This document shows, one piece after another, positions 59,630-64,000 of a stretch of DNA of 64,000 bases (its first letter is position 1; the number at the start of each line of letters is the position of its first letter). The notes below the pieces were generated by a model, which saw only the letters and a program-made list of their open reading frames with translations, searched no databases and had not been told where the DNA came from. Both the position numbers and the translations under genes were made by a program. The stretch comes from Vibrio mimicus CAIM 602 (GTDB taxonomy: Bacteria; Pseudomonadota; Gammaproteobacteria; Enterobacterales; Vibrionaceae): assembly GCF_000338875.1 (NCBI RefSeq), contig NZ_AOMO01000066.1, positions 1-64,000 on the forward strand. The letters are read 5' to 3'.

Positions 59630-60442
59630 ATGAATTCGTTGTTTATTGATGGCCAAAAAATGGCTTACCTTGATGCTGGGGAAGGGGATGTGCTGGTATT
59701 TGGGCACAGTTATTTGTGGGATCACCAGATGTGGGCTCCCCAAATTGCTGAATTGAGTCAACACTATCGCTGTATCGTGCCGGATTTTTGGGCACATGGT
59801 GATTCAGATGCTGCACCAGCCGCGATGAGTAATCTCAAAGATTATGCTCAACATATTCTGGCACTGATGGATCATTTACAGATTGAGCAATTTTCAATCG
59901 TAGGTTTGTCTGTGGGCGGTATGTGGGGAGCTGAGCTGGCTGTGCTGGCCCCGGAACGCGTTAAATCATTGGTGATGATGGATACCTTTGTTGGCCTTGA
60001 ACCAGAAGTGACGCATAAAAAGTACTTCTCTATGTTAGATGCCATTACACAACTTCAAGCCGTACCTGCGCCAATCGTTGATGCTGTAGTGCCGATGTTT
60101 TTTGCATCAGGCACCCTGAAAAATGAGTTGCCTGTGGTTACGCAGTTCCGTTCTACACTTCAAAAGTTATCCGGTGAGCGCGCAGTTGAAGTAGCGCGTT
60201 TAGGGCGAATGATTTTTGGGCGTCGTGATTTGATGGATGAGATTGAAAGCTTAACTTTGCCTGTACTCATCATGGTGGGTAGTGAAGACACACCTCGTCC
60301 CGTGCTGGAATCCTATCTGATGAAAGATGCGATTCGCGGAAGTCGACTCGAAGTCATTGAGGGGGCAGGACATATCAGCAGCCTAGAGCAAGCTGATCAA
60401 GTCACGCATCATCTGAGTACATTCTTCGCAATGGTGTATTAA
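59630..60442 (+). CDS. Alpha/beta-hydrolase fold protein
   Basis: This is a predicted soluble serine hydrolase of unknown substrate. The 270-aa protein has the complete triad of the fold: nucleophile Ser in GLSVGGMWG (about 96), acid in IMVGSEDTPRP (about 220) and His in IEGAGHISSLE (about 248). An oxyanion-type FGHSYLWDHQMW lies near the N terminus. It resembles the 3-oxoadipate enol-lactonase and BioH class, but there are no catabolic neighbours to support a pathway. It stands alone between tsaD and plsY with its own terminator. Confidence 0.87.
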   Translation: MNSLFIDGQKMAYLDAGEGDVLVFGHSYLWDHQMWAPQIAELSQHYRCIVPDFWAHGDSDAAPAAMSNLKDYAQHILALMDHLQIEQFSIVGLSVGGMWGAELAVLAPERVKSLVMMDTFVGLEPEVTHKKYFSMLDAITQLQAVPAPIVDAVVPMFFASGTLKNELPVVTQFRSTLQKLSGERAVEVARLGRMIFGRRDLMDEIESLTLPVLIMVGSEDTPRPVLESYLMKDAIRGSRLEVIEGAGHISSLEQADQVTHHLSTFFAMVY

Positions 60443-60456
60443 TTAACCCATTTTTG

Positions 60457-60497
60457 AAAAGCCGCTGAGTATTTACGCTTATGCGGCTTTCTTTTTT
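60457..60497. terminator. Terminator between the hydrolase gene and plsY
   Basis: Stem AAAAGCCGC/GCGGCTTT with a 17-nt loop (60457-60490) followed by CTTTTTT, between convergent genes. Confidence 0.75.
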
Positions 60498-60515
60498 ACA
60501 CTTTGGAAATCAGCG

Positions 60516-61118
60516 TTAGGATTGGTGGCTTTTTTTCTCACCCACCTTTGGCTCAGTGCCTGCAAACAGACGCTTTACGTTTTGGTGGTGACGTAGCACG
60601 ATTAAGCAGCACAACATAGCAACAGGAAGTGTGTATTGTGGCTTAATGAGCCAAGTGTAGAAAGGTGCAAGCAGCACAGTTACCAATGCAGCGAGCGAAG
60701 AGTATCGAAACAGAACAACCACGACTAACCACGTCGCCATCACCATTCCAGTTAAATCGAGTCCAATCGGAGCGATTGCCCCTAAAGCCGTGGCAACCCC
60801 TTTTCCGCCTTTAAAGTGAAAGAAAATCGGGTACATATGGCCAAGACAGGCTGCGATAGCGACCAAACCCAGCATGAAAGGTTCGATGTTGAGAAAGTAA
60901 CCGCCCCACACAGGAATGGTGCCTTTGAGCATGTCACACAACAAAACGGAGATTGCCGCTTTTTTCCCGCCAATACGCAGCACATTGGTTGCACCGGGGT
61001 TTTGTGATCCTACATCGCGCGGATCGGGCAGACGCAGTACACGACAGATCAACACCGCACTGGAAATCGACCCCAGTAGATAGGCAAAAATGATCATGCT
61101 GAGCGCCAGTGGAGTCAT
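60516..61118 (-). CDS. plsY: Acyl-phosphate glycerol-3-phosphate acyltransferase PlsY
   Basis: PlsY is an inner-membrane enzyme that uses acyl-phosphate (from PlsX) to acylate glycerol 3-phosphate, the first step of phospholipid synthesis. The 200-aa protein has about five hydrophobic helices and the three conserved loops: GSISSAVLICR, GSQNPGATNVLR with KAA following, and HFKGGKGVATALGA. It is divergent from folB, as in E. coli. Confidence 0.95.
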   Translation of the reverse strand: MTPLALSMIIFAYLLGSISSAVLICRVLRLPDPRDVGSQNPGATNVLRIGGKKAAISVLLCDMLKGTIPVWGGYFLNIEPFMLGLVAIAACLGHMYPIFFHFKGGKGVATALGAIAPIGLDLTGMVMATWLVVVVLFRYSSLAALVTVLLAPFYTWLIKPQYTLPVAMLCCLIVLRHHQNVKRLFAGTEPKVGEKKSHQS

Positions 61119-61306
61119 AACAGCCTCAAAGTGCGTGTTTCGAAAAGGAATCTCGAATAAGTGTTTGTATTCCCTGCCTAATAAGAAAAAATCTTTTAGG
61201 ATTTAGCATCTTGAACAGGTTTGGGTATATCATATCGCGATTGAGTGGATAGTACGATTTTTTCATTGGTTTGGGTATCCGACCTGTGAGTAGGAAGTCA
61301 TTGAGC

Positions 61307-61660
61307 ATGGATAAAGTCTTTATTGAGCAGTTGGAAGTGATCACCACGATCGGTGTCTACGACTGGGAACAGCAGATCAAGCAGAAATTAGTGCTGGATT
61401 TGGAAATGGCGCACGACAACCGTCCTGCGGGTAAAAGTGATGACGTGGTAGATGCTTTGGATTATGCCCAAGTCAGCCAAGCGGTGATTGAGCATATTGA
61501 GCAAGGTCGTTTTCTGCTGGTTGAGCGAGTTGCTGAAGAAGTCGCAGAACTGATCATGACGCGTTTCTCTGTGCCTTGGATCCGTATCCGTTTGACTAAA
61601 CCGGGTGCGGTGCCACAAGCCAAAGGTGTGGGTGTGATCATCGAGCGAGCGCGTGGATGA
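61307..61660 (+). CDS. folB: Dihydroneopterin aldolase
   Basis: FolB converts dihydroneopterin to 6-hydroxymethyl-dihydropterin in folate synthesis. ATG 61307 (MDKVFIEQLEVITTIGVYDW) gives 117 aa, the usual size; twelve upstream in-frame codons have no family match. Landmarks are IGVYDWEQQIKQKLVLDLEM with the catalytic Tyr and Glu, ALDYAQVSQAV, FLLVERVAEEVAELI and the LTKPGAVPQAKGVGVIIER tail. Its stop overlaps the folK start (ATGA). Confidence 0.96.
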   Translation: MDKVFIEQLEVITTIGVYDWEQQIKQKLVLDLEMAHDNRPAGKSDDVVDALDYAQVSQAVIEHIEQGRFLLVERVAEEVAELIMTRFSVPWIRIRLTKPGAVPQAKGVGVIIERARG

Positions 61661-62163
61661 TCACCGCTTATATTGGTGTGGGATCAAATCAAGATCGCCA
61701 TCAGTCGATTGAAGCTGGAGTGCGAGCGCTGACTCAGCTTGCGAGCACTTCACGCATCTCAACCATTTATGAGTGCCCGTCAGTAGGTTTTGCCAGTCAT
61801 CCCTTTTTTAATTTGATGGTAGAGATAGAAACGAAATTATCTCTATCAGAGCTTATTGCACATTTGAAAGCGATAGAACTGCAGTATGGTCGTTTGCCAA
61901 ATGCGCAAAAGTATCAAGATCGAACACTGGATCTTGATATTGTGTTGTACGGAGATTGTGTATCGGAGAGGGCCCCCGTGTTACCTCGCCCAGATATCTA
62001 TCGTTACCCATTTGTGATTCAACCTTTATACGAGCTCTGTCCACAGCGAGTGATTGCTGGCGATGGTCGAACTGTTGAACAGATTTGGCAGCAAGCGCAG
62101 GATTTAGCTTCACTCACCCCAGTACCCATCTGGTTTTCTATTAATGAGAAGAAACAATCATGA
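61657..62163 (+). CDS. folK: HPPK, 6-hydroxymethyl-dihydropterin pyrophosphokinase
   Basis: FolK is the next folate-pathway enzyme, transferring pyrophosphate from ATP to 6-hydroxymethyl-dihydropterin. The 168-aa protein begins ITAYIGVGSNQDRHQSIEAG and carries the metal-binding DRTLDLDIVLYGD and LPRPDIYRYPFVIQPLYEL blocks. It overlaps folB by 4 bp and uppP by 4 bp, so the three are translated from one message. An adjacent folB-folK pair is common in gammaproteobacteria outside E. coli. Its sequence is somewhat divergent but complete. Confidence 0.94.
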   Translation: MITAYIGVGSNQDRHQSIEAGVRALTQLASTSRISTIYECPSVGFASHPFFNLMVEIETKLSLSELIAHLKAIELQYGRLPNAQKYQDRTLDLDIVLYGDCVSERAPVLPRPDIYRYPFVIQPLYELCPQRVIAGDGRTVEQIWQQAQDLASLTPVPIWFSINEKKQS

Positions 62164-62963
62164 GTTATTTTGAGTCGTTCATTCTGGCTTTAATTCAAGG
62201 CTTTACCGAGTTTTTACCAATTTCTAGCTCAGCTCATCTTATCTTGCCTTCGGCGATTTTAGGTTGGGCAGATCAAGGCTTAGCCTTTGATGTGGCGGTG
62301 CATGTCGGGACTTTAGCGGCAGTCGTTATCTATTTCCGTAAAGAAGTGGTCTCTTTGCTGAGCGCCTTTTTTGCCTCGATTTTCAAAGGTGATCGTAGTA
62401 AAGAAGCCAAATTGGCATGGTTGATTGTATTAGCAACCATCCCAGCTTGCGTATTTGGTTTCCTTATGAAAGACATTGTCGAGCTGTATTTGCGTAGTGC
62501 TTGGGTTATCGCAACAACGACCATCGTGTTTGGCCTGTTGCTGTGGTACGTCGATAAAAACTCCGAACTTAAAGCTGATGAATATCAAGCGGATTGGAAA
62601 AAAGCGCTGTTTATTGGTCTTGCTCAAGCGGTGGCGATCATTCCGGGTACATCGCGCTCTGGTGCAACCATTACGGCGGCGCTTTATCTTGGCTTTACTC
62701 GTGAAGCTGCGGCGCGTTTTTCGTTCTTAATGTCGATCCCAATCATTGTTTTGGCGGGCAGTTATCTTGGCCTTAAACTGGTTACGAGCGGTGAGCCTGT
62801 TCATATGGGATTCCTGCTGACAGGAATTATTACTTCATTTATTAGTGCTTATATCTGTATTCACTTCTTCTTGAAGCTGATTTCGCGTATGGGCATGACC
62901 CCATTTGTGATTTACCGTTTACTGCTAGGTGCAGGTCTGTTTGCATTTTTATTGACTCAATAA
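62160..62963 (+). CDS. uppP: Undecaprenyl-diphosphate phosphatase (BacA)
   Basis: UppP is a polytopic inner-membrane phosphatase that recycles undecaprenyl-PP to the carrier lipid for peptidoglycan; overexpression gives bacitracin resistance. The 267-aa protein has seven or eight helices and the two family motifs: LIQGFTEFLPISSSAHL at the N terminus and PGTSRSGATITAALYLG in the middle. It follows folK with an ATGA overlap, which couples folate and cell-wall genes on one transcript. Confidence 0.97.
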   Translation: MSYFESFILALIQGFTEFLPISSSAHLILPSAILGWADQGLAFDVAVHVGTLAAVVIYFRKEVVSLLSAFFASIFKGDRSKEAKLAWLIVLATIPACVFGFLMKDIVELYLRSAWVIATTTIVFGLLLWYVDKNSELKADEYQADWKKALFIGLAQAVAIIPGTSRSGATITAALYLGFTREAAARFSFLMSIPIIVLAGSYLGLKLVTSGEPVHMGFLLTGIITSFISAYICIHFFLKLISRMGMTPFVIYRLLLGAGLFAFLLTQ

Positions 62964-63077
62964 TCACGCCATGCGGCGCTCATTTTCCGGGCTTTATGGT
63001 ATAAATGGGCAGCATTAAAATGAGTAACCAGCGTTACGATAGCGTTACGCCGGGTGTGATTGAAAGATGGATAGGTT

Positions 63078-63362
63078 ATGCGAGTGTTTGCTTTGACCCT
63101 GAGCCTATTATTGGTCTGGCTGCTTTACACCCTGATGTGGGGTAAAAACGGTGTGATGGATTTTCGGGCTGTGAACGCAGAAATTGAGGTACAACAACAG
63201 GTGAATGCCAATCTTCATCTGCGTAACCAAGAAATGTTTGCCGAAATAGACGATCTGCGCCAAGGGTTAGATGCGATTGAAGAACGTGCCCGTAATGAAC
63301 TGGGTATGGTCAAAGAAGGGGAAACCTTTTATCGCATTATTGGTGAGGAGTCGCGCCAATGA
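63078..63362 (+). CDS. ftsB: Cell division protein FtsB
   Basis: FtsB is a small bitopic protein of the FtsQLB divisome subcomplex. The 94-aa protein has one N-terminal transmembrane helix (about 4-20), a periplasmic coiled coil (VNAEIEVQQQVNANLHLRNQE), and the conserved GLDAIEERARNELGMVKEGE terminal region. ftsB-ispD is a conserved pair, and here the stop overlaps the ispD start by 4 bp. Confidence 0.96.
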   Translation: MRVFALTLSLLLVWLLYTLMWGKNGVMDFRAVNAEIEVQQQVNANLHLRNQEMFAEIDDLRQGLDAIEERARNELGMVKEGETFYRIIGEESRQ

Positions 63363-64000
63363 AAAAGATGATAGCGATAGTGCCAGCTGCTGGTGTTGGC
63401 AGTCGTATGAAAGCGGATCGTCCTAAGCAGTATTTAACCTTGCTGGGTAAAACAGTGCTGGAGCACACGATCGAGCATCTTTTGGCTCACCCGCAGATTG
63501 AGCAAGTCGTGGTCGCCCTAAGTGTGGATGATCCTTACTTTTCAACCTTATCACTCGCCCATAATCCACGAGTGATTCGTGTGGATGGTGGAAAAGAGCG
63601 TGCTGACTCCGTCTTATCTGCGCTCAACTATATTTGCCAGCATCAGCTTAGCGAATGGGTGCTCGTGCATGATGCCGCGCGCCCTTGTGTGACCAATGCC
63701 GATATTACTCAATTGATCTCGACGGCTTTAGATCACCCCGTTGGGGCGATTCTCGCAGCCCCAGTGCGTGACACCATGAAGCGAGGTGATAGTACACAGC
63801 AGATTGATCACACGGTCGATCGTACCGCATTGTGGCATGCACTCACGCCACAAATGTTTCGTGCTGCGCCACTGCGTAGTGCCTTGTTTGAAGCTTTACA
63901 GAATCAGGTGACGATTACCGATGAAGCTTCAGCTTTTGAATGGCGAGGCGAAAAGCCAGCCTTGGTGACGGGTCGCGCTGATAACCTCAAAATCACTCAA
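63359..64000 (+). CDS. ispD: 2-C-methyl-D-erythritol 4-phosphate cytidylyltransferase, 3'-partial
   Basis: IspD makes CDP-methylerythritol in the MEP isoprenoid pathway. The first 214 codons are in the window and open to its end; the family is about 230-236 aa. It begins MKKMIAIVPAAGVGSRMKAD with the nucleotide-binding loop (AAGVGSRM plus RPKQYL). It continues with VDGGKERADSVLSAL, VHDAARPCV, APVRDTMK, LTPQMFR and TDEASAFEW. The start overlaps the ftsB stop as ATGA. ispF is expected just beyond the window, as in other gammaproteobacteria. Confidence 0.96.
   Translation, partial: MKKMIAIVPAAGVGSRMKADRPKQYLTLLGKTVLEHTIEHLLAHPQIEQVVVALSVDDPYFSTLSLAHNPRVIRVDGGKERADSVLSALNYICQHQLSEWVLVHDAARPCVTNADITQLISTALDHPVGAILAAPVRDTMKRGDSTQQIDHTVDRTALWHALTPQMFRAAPLRSALFEALQNQVTITDEASAFEWRGEKPALVTGRADNLKITQ

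Overview
The window is chromosomal core sequence of a gammaproteobacterium of the genus Vibrio, most likely Vibrio cholerae or a very close sibling (V. mimicus, V. metoecus or V. paracholerae). Gene content and order match, from memory, the large-chromosome segment of V. cholerae N16961 from about VC0439 to VC0528. Diagnostic pairs include irgB/irgA, the extracellular nuclease gene dns beside sprT and metK, pilT/pilU behind yggS, and the ornithine-lipid gene olsF next to a CAU tRNA. Several proteins (Dns, IrgA) seem to differ by a few percent from the N16961 versions I remember, so this is probably not a pandemic El Tor strain.

Layout: 1-0.95 kb, a ThrE-type transporter subunit and folA. 1-7.8 kb, the leftward operon lptD-surA-pdxA-rsmA-apaG-apaH (LPS assembly, outer-membrane chaperone, vitamin B6, rRNA methylation, Ap4A hydrolysis), with djlA divergent. 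8.9-11.8 kb, two near-duplicate leftward tRNA arrays (Phe-Thr-Asn and Phe-Thr-Phe-Asn) on either side of a chemoreceptor gene. 11.9-15.4 kb, mltC-yggX-mutY leftward and trmB rightward. 15.5-17.1 kb, glsA and an AlkA-like glycosylase. 17.1-22 kb, the leftward cluster yggS-proC-yggT-yggU-DUF4426-rdgB-hemW. 22-26.5 kb, pilT, pilU, a LuxR-type regulator and tyrS. 26.5-32 kb, leftward ruvX, yqgE, gshB, rsmE, dns, sprT and metK. 32.3-41.1 kb, tktA, irgB/irgA and epd-pgk-fbaA (central carbon and iron uptake). 41.4-47 kb, mscS, argO/argP, a SIMPL protein, a tiny membrane ORF and pyk. 47.2-53 kb, a DeoR-type regulator with glmS, an orphan TRAP binding protein and olsF. 53.0-53.55 kb, an unoccupied island site at a CAU tRNA. 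53.7-58.2 kb, the macromolecular-synthesis operon rpsU-yqeY-dnaG-rpoD. 58.5-64 kb, tsaD, a hydrolase, plsY, folB-folK-uppP and ftsB-ispD (cut by the window end).

Most noteworthy: (i) five conserved housekeeping genes (yjjB, trmB, hemW, yggT, rsmE) each carry one single-base indel, all in the first 29.3 kb and none that I can see in the remaining 35 kb, which looks more like sequence or assembly error than biology; (ii) the site that carries the VSP-II island in seventh-pandemic V. cholerae is empty, and its tRNA, usually called tRNA-Met, reads as tRNA-Ile2(CAU); (iii) the duplicated tRNA arrays flank a chemoreceptor, and one tRNA-Phe copy has a compensated acceptor-stem change; (iv) MetJ, Fur and dyad operators are readable upstream of metK, irgA and the glmS-linked regulator. 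I found no CRISPR array, transposon, prophage or convincing new multi-gene system.
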